From: Bacteroidia bacterium
GTDB lineage: Bacteria; Bacteroidota; Bacteroidia; J057
Reading direction: 5' to 3'
Assembly: GCA_033391075.1 (NCBI GenBank)
Contig: JAWPMV010000001.1
Span: forward strand, 7,812,001 to 7,876,000
Length of the DNA stretch: 64,000 nt
The position numbers and the translations under genes are program-made. Shown in pieces: positions 1 through 8,448 of this stretch (its first letter is position 1; each line of letters begins with the position of its first letter). The notes beneath the pieces were generated by a model that made no database searches, was not told the origin of the DNA, and saw only the letters and a program-made list of their open reading frames with translations.

Positions 1-460
1 AGTGGTACATAACTTTACAATCCCGAAAGTTTCAATTATGGTGTACTTAGCTGCAGAAAGATAGCCGCAAAGGCTTATCAAAAGAATGCTTAAAAAGGTT
101 CTCATCAGATTCAAAGGTTAAAGGATTAAAAATGAGTCCATACTAAAACCTCAGGGTCTTACGCATGATCTGGCACTCCAATATTCCCATAGGAACACAG
201 AGTTATTGCACTTTATCATTATGGAGACGAATGGGAGAGGACATTTACATCAAGCCTAGTGACCTGAACACCAAAGGAAAAGTATCTATAATATACACTT
301 TAGTTTTGTGAAAATGCCTGAATGTTAAAATTTTTACAGGTGTGAGCTACTGTAAAAAGCTCTCTGAACTTATTCGGAGCTCCAAGGAAAAGCAGTATTA
401 AACCCAAAACTTGACAATTCCCCGCTTTAAAGCGATCTTAAATCAACATATACGATCGCA
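1..460. other. Non-coding stretch before the glycan operon
   Basis: No reading frame of useful length or recognisable protein is visible on either strand. The segment is AT-rich and probably carries the promoter of the downstream secreted-enzyme operon. A TAGTTTTG box at 301-308 fits the Bacteroidota -7 consensus TAnnTTTG, but no TTG lies at the expected distance upstream, so it is not called as a promoter. Confidence 0.4.
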
Positions 461-2458
461 ATGAACTACTATAAGCAACTACTCAGCACGAGTCTCTATA
501 TGCTGTTGGCAATAGCTTTGTTTGCAGCTTGCCAGGAAGTGGCAAATAAGGAGACAAGACAAAAGGCTTCACTCGAACTCGACTATCCCATTCAACCCAT
601 TGCCTTTACCGATGTAAAAATTAATGATAGCTTCTGGGCACCGCGTATCGAAACCAACCGCAAGGTTACCATTCCCTACAATTTCAAAAAGAGCGAAGAA
701 ACTGGACGCATCCGAAACTTTGCCATTGCTGGAGGGCTCGAAGAAGGCGAATTCGAAGGCATCTTTTTCAATGATTCCGATGTCTTCAAAATCATCGAAG
801 GAGCGGCCTATTCCCTCATGGTTCATAAGGATCCCGAACTGGACCAATACCTGGATGACCTCATTCATAAAATAGCTGCAGCCCAGGAAGAGGACGGTTA
901 CCTCTACACCAATCGGACCATCGATCCGAGCCAAGCGGCAGATAGTGCCGGTACTGAAAGGTGGACAAGTTTGGGCATTCATCACGAGCTCTACAATGTC
1001 GGGCATATGTATGAAGCAGCAGTCGCTCACTATCAGGCGACTGGAAAGCGTTCCTTTCTGGATGTCGCCTTGAAAAATGCAAATCTGGTGGATCAGGTAT
1101 TCGGGCCGGGCAAAAATCCCGGCTTTCCCGGACATCAGGAAATTGAGATCGGTTTGGTGAAGCTCTTTCGGGTAACGGGTGAGAAACGCTACCTCGATCT
1201 GGCGAAATTCTTTGTAGATCAAAGAGGATCAGAAGCACCTTATGAGTCAGAGGAAAAAGCCAATGATATGAAGTATCAACAGGCACATAAACTGCTGGCT
1301 GATCAGGAAGAAGCCGTTGGACATTCCGTACGAGCGGGCTATTTCTATTCGGGAGCTACGGATGTAGCAGCTTTGACCGGGGAGACCGCTTATGATAAAG
1401 GACTGGACAAGATTTGGAAAGACATCGTACATCAAAAGATTTATCTAACCGGAGGCATCGGAGCAGAACCTCGACACGAGGGCTTTGGGCCAGACTATGA
1501 ACTCCCAAATGCGACTGCCTATACAGAGACCTGCGCAGCCATTGCCTTGATGTTCTGGAATCATCGCATGTTCCTCCGAGGGGGAGATGTGAAATACATG
1601 GACGTTTTCGAAAGGACCCTTTACAATGGTTTTCTGGCAGGAGTTTCTTTTGAAGGCAATACTTTCTTTTATCCCAATCCCCTGGAAGCAGATGGCGTGA
1701 AGAAATTTAATCAGGGAGTCTGTGGTCGATCGCCCTGGTTTGACTGCTCCTGCTGTCCAGTTAATATTGTGCGGGTCTTGCCCTCTTTGCCTGGCTATAT
1801 CTATGCGGTAAAGGATGAGGATGTCTTTGTAAACCTGTATATCGGGAATGAGGCGAAATTTGCGGTCGGGGGAAAGGAACTGCAGATTAGGCAGACAACA
1901 AATTATCCCTGGGAAGGAAAGGTAAAGATTGAAATAGAGAATGACATAGATGCTCATTTCAATTTGCGTATTCCCGGCTGGGCAAGAAATGAAGTTATGC
2001 CCGGAGACCTCTATACATACGTTGATGACGAAAAACCAGGAATACTGGCAAAGGTGAATGGAGAAGAAGTAACAGTAGACTTGCAAAGCGGGTATCTCAG
2101 CCTGGAGAAAAAGACTTGGGCAAAAGGAGACGTGATTGAGCTTGCTTTTGAGATGCCGGTGAGAAAGGTAGAAAGCCATGAACTGGTGGAAGCCAATAAG
2201 GGCAAAATCGCACTCGAAAGAGGACCTTTGGTTTACTGTGCAGAAGAGGTAGACAATCCCGGAGGAGTTTTGAATTTGGGTGTTTCTCGAGAGACTCCCT
2301 TCAATTATAGCTATGATCAGGGTCTCTTTTCAGGCTTGGGTAAAATAAATGGCAAGACTTCGCCAGCTCATGGAATGAAGGACTTTACGGCTATACCTTA
2401 TTATGCGTGGGCACATAGAAAAATGGGAGAAATGGCCGTCTGGCTGGCCGAAAACTAA
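461..2458 (+). CDS. GH127 family beta-L-arabinofuranosidase-like lipoprotein
   Basis: Glycoside hydrolase of the DUF1680/GH127 type, which removes beta-L-arabinofuranose or related sugars from plant or algal glycans. The N-terminus is a lipoprotein signal with lipobox LFAAC (Cys24), so the enzyme should be membrane anchored and exported. The family's metal-thiol active site is visible: Glu356 and Cys358 in the TETC motif and Cys431-Cys432 in CSCCPVN, matching Glu338, Cys340, Cys417 and Cys418 of the characterised HypBA1 enzyme (family knowledge). The 665-residue length fits the family. It is the first gene of a tight operon; the sialidase follows after 9 nt. The exact sugar cannot be read from sequence, since GH127 and the related GH146 overlap. 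Confidence 0.88.
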   Translation: MNYYKQLLSTSLYMLLAIALFAACQEVANKETRQKASLELDYPIQPIAFTDVKINDSFWAPRIETNRKVTIPYNFKKSEETGRIRNFAIAGGLEEGEFEGIFFNDSDVFKIIEGAAYSLMVHKDPELDQYLDDLIHKIAAAQEEDGYLYTNRTIDPSQAADSAGTERWTSLGIHHELYNVGHMYEAAVAHYQATGKRSFLDVALKNANLVDQVFGPGKNPGFPGHQEIEIGLVKLFRVTGEKRYLDLAKFFVDQRGSEAPYESEEKANDMKYQQAHKLLADQEEAVGHSVRAGYFYSGATDVAALTGETAYDKGLDKIWKDIVHQKIYLTGGIGAEPRHEGFGPDYELPNATAYTETCAAIALMFWNHRMFLRGGDVKYMDVFERTLYNGFLAGVSFEGNTFFYPNPLEADGVKKFNQGVCGRSPWFDCSCCPVNIVRVLPSLPGYIYAVKDEDVFVNLYIGNEAKFAVGGKELQIRQTTNYPWEGKVKIEIENDIDAHFNLRIPGWARNEVMPGDLYTYVDDEKPGILAKVNGEEVTVDLQSGYLSLEKKTWAKGDVIELAFEMPVRKVESHELVEANKGKIALERGPLVYCAEEVDNPGGVLNLGVSRETPFNYSYDQGLFSGLGKINGKTSPAHGMKDFTAIPYYAWAHRKMGEMAVWLAEN

Positions 2459-2467
2459 TTCGCAGAT

Positions 2468-3619
2468 ATGAAAAACAGGATCATTTTCCTTGCATCTATG
2501 CTTTTGCTACTTGCGTGCAAAGAGAATAAGAGTCAAAAGCCGCTGGATGCAGAAGCAACTGTCGGCATTGAAAAGCTTTCCGAACCAAAGGCCTTGTTTC
2601 AGCAAGGAGAGTCCGGCTATGCCTGTTTTCGGATTCCCGCCCTCATAAAAGCGGCCAATGGAGATGTACTGGCTTTTTGTGAAGCGCGGAAAAATGGCTG
2701 CTCAGATACGGGCGATATTGACCTGGTCATGAAACGCTCCACAGATCAGGGACAAAGTTGGGGAGAACTGGAGGTAATTTGGGATGATGGGAAAAATGTA
2801 TGTGGAAATCCCGCTCCGGTTTTGGAAGAAAAAAGCGGAAATATCCATTTGCTCCTCACCTGGAACAAAGGCACAGATCATGAGTCTGAAATCATTGCCG
2901 GGGAAAGTGAGGATACGCGAAGAGTATTTCATTTGAGCACAGAGGATCATGGCGAAAGTTGGACCGAGCCCAAAGAAATTACCGCAACTACCAAACTCCC
3001 GAATTGGACCTGGTATGCAACAGGACCGGTGCATGGGATTCAAATGAAACAAGGTCCCTATGCAGGAAGATTAGTCATTCCTTGCGACCATATAGAGGCT
3101 GAAAGCAAGAAATACTATTCTCATGTGATCTATTCGGATGATCAGGGGTCAACTTGGCAACTCGGAGGGACTACCCCTCAGGATCAGGTCAATGAATGCA
3201 CCATCGCAGAACTCCCCAATGGAGACTTACTCCTGAATATGAGAAACTATGCCCGAAAGGAATCTCAAAGTCGTCAAATAGCGATTAGCAAAGACGGTGG
3301 CCTGAACTGGGAGGATCAAAAGTTTGATACTGAATTGCCAGAACCTCGATGTCAGGCGGCTATGCTTGCCGTCAAAAGAGGAGAAAAAGAGCTTTTGTTA
3401 TTCTCCAATCCCGCCCATGGATCAGAACGGAAAAATATGAGCCTGGCAGTAAGTGAAGATCAGGGAGCTTCCTGGAGTGCAAAAAAAACTATTTATGCCG
3501 GAAACTCGGCTTACTCTGATTTGGTGGAAATGGATAATGGCCAGATTCTGCTCTTTCACGAAGGAGGAGAGAACAGTGCCTATGATGCTATCTTATATAG
3601 CTTGCTTTCTATCCAATAA
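2468..3619 (+). CDS. Exo-alpha-sialidase (GH33-type neuraminidase) lipoprotein
   Basis: Six-bladed beta-propeller sialidase, predicted to release terminal sialic acid or a related nonulosonic acid from glycans outside the cell. A lipoprotein signal ends in LLAC (Cys17). The FRIP motif is at 54-57, with Arg55 as first member of the arginine triad; likely partners are Arg259 and Arg321. Five Asp-box repeats (SxDxGxSW type) start near residues 91, 157, 223, 274 and 329. Asp80 is the likely acid/base, Tyr349 the nucleophile and Glu248 its partner, by family pattern. The gene sits 9 nt after the GH127 gene and 14 nt before an SGNH esterase. That company suggests acetylated, sialylated or arabinosylated host or algal glycans as substrate (inference). 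Confidence 0.88.
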   Translation: MKNRIIFLASMLLLLACKENKSQKPLDAEATVGIEKLSEPKALFQQGESGYACFRIPALIKAANGDVLAFCEARKNGCSDTGDIDLVMKRSTDQGQSWGELEVIWDDGKNVCGNPAPVLEEKSGNIHLLLTWNKGTDHESEIIAGESEDTRRVFHLSTEDHGESWTEPKEITATTKLPNWTWYATGPVHGIQMKQGPYAGRLVIPCDHIEAESKKYYSHVIYSDDQGSTWQLGGTTPQDQVNECTIAELPNGDLLLNMRNYARKESQSRQIAISKDGGLNWEDQKFDTELPEPRCQAAMLAVKRGEKELLLFSNPAHGSERKNMSLAVSEDQGASWSAKKTIYAGNSAYSDLVEMDNGQILLFHEGGENSAYDAILYSLLSIQ

Positions 3620-3633
3620 GTCTTCTTTTTAGC

Positions 3634-5406
3634 ATGAAAAAATTATCCCTACTCATCTGCCTGTTTTCCTGCCTTGCTGTTTTTAGCCAGCAGGAATCTA
3701 CTTTTAAATGGTGGAATCCGGCAGAAGAGGAAGAAAGTCTGCTTGAAGGGCGCATCTGGAATAGCGAGCTTGAAGATCCCTATGATCGACTGCCTCAGAA
3801 AGCAAAAAGAGTAGTCAGACAAGCCGTTTGGAATCTCTCCAAACATTCCGCAGGCCTGATGATTCGCTTTCGTTCTAATGCTGAAAAAATCGTAGTCCGC
3901 TATACAGTAAAAGGTAATCATGCGATGCAACACATGCCAGCTACGGGAGTTTCCGGAGTTGATCTCTATGCCATAGATAGTGATGGAAATTGGTTGTGGT
4001 GCAATGGGCAAAGAAATTTTGGAGAGAAAATCAGCTTTACCTTCAGTGGCATTCAACCAAATGATACCTACCATAAAATGGGTCGAGAGTATCGCCTTTA
4101 TCTCCCTTTATACAATCAGGTGGAATGGATGGAAATTGGGGTGGAGGATGAAGCTTATTTTCAGCCTTTACCCATTCGGATGGAAAAACCTATCGTCGTC
4201 TATGGAACTTCTATTGCGCAAGGGGCCTGTGCTTCCAGACCGGGCATGGCCTGGACCAGTATCCTGAGCAGAAAACTCGATAGGCCTTTGATCAATCTTG
4301 CCTTTTCTGGAAATGGTCGATTGGAAGAAGAATTGATTGATTTGCTGCTGGAAGTCGATCCCAAAATCTACATCCTCGACTGCTTGCCGAATCTTTGGGA
4401 TGCAAAAAACTATGAGGATGCAGAGCTGAGCAAGCGAATTCTAAGATCAGTTAGGAGTTTGAAAGCAAAGAACCCTCAAACGCCTGTGCTTCTTGTTGAG
4501 CATGCGGGGTATACAGATGGGCTGCTAGTGCCTGCCAGAAAAACAGCCTATAGTCGGGTCAACGATATTCAGGAAAAAGCCTTTGCCCAATTGAAAGCGG
4601 AGGGATATGAAGAACTGTATTATATGAGCCGTGAAGAGATTGCTTTGAGCCTGGATGCAATGGTGGATGGAACCCATCCCAATGATTTGGGCATGATGCA
4701 GTATGCGGATGCTTATGAGGAAAAACTACGGCAAATTCTAGATGAGCCTTTGGGGAAGGCTTCGACCACACAGGCTTGCATTCAATATCGTGAACCCGGA
4801 AATTATGACTGGGAAAACAGGCATAGAGATATCCTGAAGATGAATCAATCTGATCCTCCCAAAACGATTATCCTGGCAAACTCTATCGTGCACTTTTGGG
4901 GAGGTTTGCCCCGGACAAAATTGGTACGAGAAGAGGAATCTTGGGAAAAGACCTTTACCCCTATGGGAGTCAGAAATTTTGCCTATGGATGGGATAGAAT
5001 TGAAAATGTATTGTGGAGGGTATATCATGATGAATTGGAGGAGTTTGAAGCTGAAAATATCATCCTTATGATTGGCACCAACAATCTTCATCTCAATACC
5101 GATGAGGAAATTCTGGAAGGATTAGCTCTTCTAATAAAAGCTATTCAGCATCGTCAAGCTCAGGCCGATCTTCGATTGATGGGCTTGTTACCGCGAAGGG
5201 CTTATGAGGAACGTATTGCTCAACTGAATCGGAAACTGGCACAACTAGCCGCCGAGACCAGGGTTGATTATGCTGATATCGGAAATATTTTTCTACAGCA
5301 AGATCAGAAAATAGATGAGGACCTGTTTTCAGATGGATTACATCCCAATGCCACTGGCTATATAAAAATGCGGGAAGCTCTCCTACCTTTTATCCAGAAT
5401 AACTAA
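3634..5406 (+). CDS. Secreted double-domain SGNH/GDSL esterase
   Basis: Two complete SGNH-hydrolase units lie in one 590-residue exported protein; the signal peptide ends near residue 19. Residues about 20-185 form an N-terminal beta-rich module that usually precedes this esterase type. Unit 1 (about 187-370) has GTSIAQG with Ser193, a glycine-asparagine block at 226-228, and the Asp345/His348 pair in DGTHP. Unit 2 (about 408-590) resembles platelet-activating-factor acetylhydrolase-like esterases: NSI with Ser417, GTNN at 491-494, and Asp567/His570 in DGLHP. Both catalytic triads look intact. By context it should remove acetyl groups from the sugars attacked by its operon partners. A read-through fusion of two genes is the likely origin. 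The following esterase starts 25 nt downstream. Confidence 0.85.
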   Translation: MKKLSLLICLFSCLAVFSQQESTFKWWNPAEEEESLLEGRIWNSELEDPYDRLPQKAKRVVRQAVWNLSKHSAGLMIRFRSNAEKIVVRYTVKGNHAMQHMPATGVSGVDLYAIDSDGNWLWCNGQRNFGEKISFTFSGIQPNDTYHKMGREYRLYLPLYNQVEWMEIGVEDEAYFQPLPIRMEKPIVVYGTSIAQGACASRPGMAWTSILSRKLDRPLINLAFSGNGRLEEELIDLLLEVDPKIYILDCLPNLWDAKNYEDAELSKRILRSVRSLKAKNPQTPVLLVEHAGYTDGLLVPARKTAYSRVNDIQEKAFAQLKAEGYEELYYMSREEIALSLDAMVDGTHPNDLGMMQYADAYEEKLRQILDEPLGKASTTQACIQYREPGNYDWENRHRDILKMNQSDPPKTIILANSIVHFWGGLPRTKLVREEESWEKTFTPMGVRNFAYGWDRIENVLWRVYHDELEEFEAENIILMIGTNNLHLNTDEEILEGLALLIKAIQHRQAQADLRLMGLLPRRAYEERIAQLNRKLAQLAAETRVDYADIGNIFLQQDQKIDEDLFSDGLHPNATGYIKMREALLPFIQNN

Positions 5407-5431
5407 TGAGCCAGAAAACGGATTACCTTTT

Positions 5432-6304
5432 ATGAAAAGTTTCTCTTTCCTTGCTTTATGCTTCCTTTTATTATGGGGGAACGCTTGTCTTCAGGGACAA
5501 ACAGAAGGCCAGATTATTACCAAAAGTTTTAAGGTCATAGATACCATTGACCTGAAAATGGATATTCACTATCCAGCAGAATTTAAAAAGGGAGATCAAT
5601 TGCCTGTGATTATCTTCTTTTTTGGAGGTGGATGGAAAGGAGGAACAATCGAACAGTTTCGACCACATGCCCAATATTTTGCTTCAAGAGGGATCATAGC
5701 AGCTCTGGCTGATTATCGCGTAGAATCCCGGCACGGTACTACTCCTTTTGAATCAGTAAAGGATGCAAAATCTGCCATTAGATTTTTGCGTATCCATCAG
5801 GAAGAACTGGGCATAGATTCCGATAAAATCATTGCAGCTGGAGGATCAGCTGGAGGACATCTGGCAGCTGCGACGGCTTTGGTTCCTGGATTAGAGGAAG
5901 AAGGGGAAAAGCTGGAGATCTCTTCCCAATCAAATGCGATGGTCCTTTTCAATCCTGTTTACAATAATGGACCGGGACAGTACGGATACGATCGCATAGG
6001 CGAACGTTATCCCGAAATCTCTCCCCGACATAATATCAGAAAAGGTGCCCCACCTGCCATCGTCTTTTTTGGTACAGAAGATCCCCTGCTAAGTCCGGAA
6101 ACGGCCATGGATTTTGATGCTGCAATGGAAGCGGTGGGAAGCCAATGTGAGACCTTTTTATATGAAGGCCAAAAACACGGATTTTTCAATTTCGCCAAAC
6201 CGAAATACTACAAAGAAACCGTCTACCAAACAGACCGATTTTTGCAGAAGCTGGGCTATTTAAGTGGAGAGCCTGCCATAAAAAGAGAAACTGAAAACAA
6301 ATAG
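5432..6304 (+). CDS. Secreted alpha/beta-hydrolase esterase (BD-FAE/acetyl-esterase type)
   Basis: Alpha/beta-hydrolase with an N-terminal signal peptide (cleavage near residue 23). The oxyanion-hole motif is FGGGWKGG (about 64-71), the nucleophile is Ser139 in GGSAGGH, and the likely acid and base are Asp217 (GTEDPLL) and His249 (QKHGF). The family includes carbohydrate, feruloyl and acetyl esterases that act on decorated polysaccharides. It is the last gene of the four-gene secreted operon, 25 nt after the SGNH esterase. The downstream gene is 138 nt away and unrelated. Substrate is inferred from context only. Confidence 0.82.
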   Translation: MKSFSFLALCFLLLWGNACLQGQTEGQIITKSFKVIDTIDLKMDIHYPAEFKKGDQLPVIIFFFGGGWKGGTIEQFRPHAQYFASRGIIAALADYRVESRHGTTPFESVKDAKSAIRFLRIHQEELGIDSDKIIAAGGSAGGHLAAATALVPGLEEEGEKLEISSQSNAMVLFNPVYNNGPGQYGYDRIGERYPEISPRHNIRKGAPPAIVFFGTEDPLLSPETAMDFDAAMEAVGSQCETFLYEGQKHGFFNFAKPKYYKETVYQTDRFLQKLGYLSGEPAIKRETENK

Positions 6305-6442
6305 TCAGGCTTGGATTAATCTCCTTTGTCAGACAGAAAACACATATAGAAACAAAAATATATGTCATTAGGTTAAACTATTGAATCATTTCCCGAAATT
6401 GCTGTAAGGACTAACGCTTCTATTTTAGGCTAAACCGCTACT

Positions 6443-8080
6443 ATGCCCCGTTTCAGCTTTGATCGAATCATTTCTGCCTGCATCTTTATGCTGCTGCTGG
6501 GTATTTCACCGCTCTCAGCACAAAATCTCGTTCCCAATTCTTCTTTCAATGATTTTACTTGGTGTCCGGGAGGAAGGGGACTTTTAGGTTGGGCAGTTCC
6601 CTGGTATTCACCAAACAGAAACACCAGCGATTTTTGCCATAGCTGTTCGGGCTCACCTTCTTATTCAGGAGTTCCTACCAACAGATGGGGAGATCAGTTG
6701 CCATATATGGGAGAAGGATATGCCGGTATCAGAACCTGGATTTCGACCGATGTTTTTGTCGCGGGCAAAAATTATAGAGAGTATCTGGCAGTTGAGTTGA
6801 CGGACAGCCTTCGAGGCGGAGATACCTATTTTCTGAGTTTTAAAGTAAGTGTGGGGGATAATGCCGGTTATTTTAGTGATGATATAGGCATGTACCTTTC
6901 GCCAGATACCATTGCCTCTGATACCATCTTGCTATTTACACCTCAATTGGAGAATCCGGAGGGGAACCTTCTGGAGGATATGGATAACTGGGTGGAAATT
7001 TCCGGTCAATTTGTCGCTGAAGGAGGAGAGCGTTTTCTCGTAATCGGAAACTTCAAGGTGGACGACAATACAACTTTGGTCCCCACACCCGATAGCGACT
7101 CCATGTTTCAGACGACTTATTTTTTCATAGATGATGTAAAAGTCGAAGCCTGCAAGGCCCGTTTCCCTGAGACTTTACTTTTTGCTGAAGATAGTTTGAT
7201 TTGTCCGGGGGAAACGATCCGTTTGACGGGAGTAGATTTGGACAGTGCTACTTACGAATGGGAAGATTCAAGTACAGATTTAATCCGCCAAATTCAAGCT
7301 CCAGGAACATATGAGCTGAGTGTAAGTCTGAATGGCTGTACCCGAAAAGACAGCATTAGTATAGAAGGTATAGAGCTCCCAGCCATAGATTTGGGGGCAG
7401 ATACTACCCTGTGTCCGGGCGAGAGTCTTTTGCTTAGCGTTGAAAGTGGAGCTGATTCTTATCTGTGGAGTGATCAATCAAATGGAACTGAATTGCTTGT
7501 GGAAAGTGGAGGTAGCTATAGTGTCGAAGTTCAGAAAGGAAAATGTAGCCAGACTGCCAGTGTTCAGATAAGCTATGAAGAAATTCCCCCTCAACCTGCG
7601 GATAAAGAATTGCAAAAATGCTCGGATACAGATCTGGAGTTAATTCCGGATCTCAAGGGATTGAATTACACCTGGCAGGACTTTAGTACTACGGAAAACT
7701 TTCTGGCAAAAGAAGCGGGAACCTATTGGGTAGAAGTAGAATCCTATTGCTATCAATTGAGGGAGACTTTTGTGGTAAGTGAATTTACCTGTAGTTGTGA
7801 GAGCATGGTTCCCAATGTATTTAGCCCTAATGGAGATGGAATAAATGAAGCTTTTCTTCCCATATTTGAAGCAGCCCCCAGCCGTTATCAATTGGATGTT
7901 TTTGACAGATATGGACGGGCGCTTTATTCCTCGACCGTTCCTTCAACTGGATGGGAAGGAAAATTAGGGACAAAAGATTTACCCTCAGGCGTCTACTATT
8001 GGACGATTTCCTATTCTTGCCTGGAAGGAGGCGAAATTCAGGATGTAGTCAAAAGCGGTTACCTGAGTTTGCTCCGTTAA
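6443..8080 (+). CDS. T9SS type B secreted protein with Ig-like repeats
   Basis: Exported 545-residue protein, signal peptide ending LSAQ at about residue 27. The first 240 residues look like a beta-jelly-roll module (opens NLVPNSSF; a conserved FIDDVKVE strand near the end). Two Ig-like repeats follow, with the pattern CPGE...GADSYLW...C. The last 90 or so residues are the gliding-motility-associated C-terminal domain: VPNVFSPNGDGINE, then DVFDRYGR, a GWEGK-like turn, and a GVYYW strand. That domain is the type B T9SS sorting signal, so the protein should be moved across the outer membrane and released or attached at the surface. The specific role is unknown; adhesion or matrix binding is plausible. 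Confidence 0.8.
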   Translation: MPRFSFDRIISACIFMLLLGISPLSAQNLVPNSSFNDFTWCPGGRGLLGWAVPWYSPNRNTSDFCHSCSGSPSYSGVPTNRWGDQLPYMGEGYAGIRTWISTDVFVAGKNYREYLAVELTDSLRGGDTYFLSFKVSVGDNAGYFSDDIGMYLSPDTIASDTILLFTPQLENPEGNLLEDMDNWVEISGQFVAEGGERFLVIGNFKVDDNTTLVPTPDSDSMFQTTYFFIDDVKVEACKARFPETLLFAEDSLICPGETIRLTGVDLDSATYEWEDSSTDLIRQIQAPGTYELSVSLNGCTRKDSISIEGIELPAIDLGADTTLCPGESLLLSVESGADSYLWSDQSNGTELLVESGGSYSVEVQKGKCSQTASVQISYEEIPPQPADKELQKCSDTDLELIPDLKGLNYTWQDFSTTENFLAKEAGTYWVEVESYCYQLRETFVVSEFTCSCESMVPNVFSPNGDGINEAFLPIFEAAPSRYQLDVFDRYGRALYSSTVPSTGWEGKLGTKDLPSGVYYWTISYSCLEGGEIQDVVKSGYLSLLR

Positions 8081-8101
8081 TATTCCTATTCTGGCCTTTG
8101 A

Positions 8102-8237
8102 GGACCCACCGCCTCAAGCCCACACTCCCTTATTTGGTCGAATAATGGAGTGCACGCGAAGCCATTACGTAAAAAAGCTGCCATATGCGGCTTGTTTCCT
8201 TTCTACTGAAGGGAAACGGGCTTGTGTGGAAGGGTCC
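8102..8237 (+). repeat. Structured intergenic repeat, module A, copy 1
   Basis: A 136-nt element closed by an outer stem (8102-8107 with 8232-8237) that extends through 8115-8121 with 8218-8224. It contains a hairpin 8124-8134/8141-8151 and a 10-bp hairpin 8194-8203/8208-8217. A second copy at 63623-63752 has the same fold and shares blocks such as CCGCCTCA and GGAGTGC. Paired positions differ in a compensating way between the copies, which supports selection for structure. Function is unknown. Confidence 0.7.
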
Positions 8238-8239
8238 CA

Positions 8240-8329
8240 GCCCATCGGGAACAGGGTAGGCTGGTGGGGCAGGTTCTAGGCTTTGCAATTTTTGACTCCA
8301 TCTTTTTTAAAAAAGAGGGAAACATCCCT
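8240..8329 (+). repeat. GC-rich companion repeat, module B, copy 1
   Basis: Begins GCCCATCGGGA directly after module A and ends in an A/T hairpin (CTTTTTTAAAAAAG) and AACATCCCT. The opening half aligns by eye with the minus strand of 33480-33562, including GCCCATCGGGA, GGC and GC-ATTTTT blocks. Confidence 0.6.
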
Positions 8330-8399
8330 AAAAAAGAAAACAACCTATCACAAGAATACTCAATTTTGCCTACCGATACTTAGGCTCCTGAAAATATTT

Positions 8400-8413
8400 C
8401 TGTAACTTGCGCC
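8400..8413 (+). promoter_or_regulatory. Possible -7 region of glyS
   Basis: The 14-mer CTGTAACTTGCGCC lies 35 nt before the glyS start. It contains TAACTTGC, a near match to TAnnTTTG. The identical 14-mer occurs on the minus strand upstream of lysA (35043-35056). No TTG is found at the ideal -33 spacing (TAG instead), so confidence is modest. Confidence 0.35.
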
Positions 8414-8448
8414 CCGGTTAATAAACCCGTGAAATACAAGGAATAGAG

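Larger units (their letters stand above)
8081..8448. other. Intergenic region carrying composite repeat
   Basis: No gene is visible. Most of the gap is filled by a structured repeat (8102-8237) followed by a GC-rich companion module (8240-8329), both listed separately. The last 50 nt hold the probable glyS promoter and leader. Confidence 0.6.

Noticed and set aside
301-308. TAGTTTTG as the promoter -7 box of the glycan operon
   Set aside because: No TTG at 19-21 nt upstream and 150 nt from the first gene; the match may be chance.
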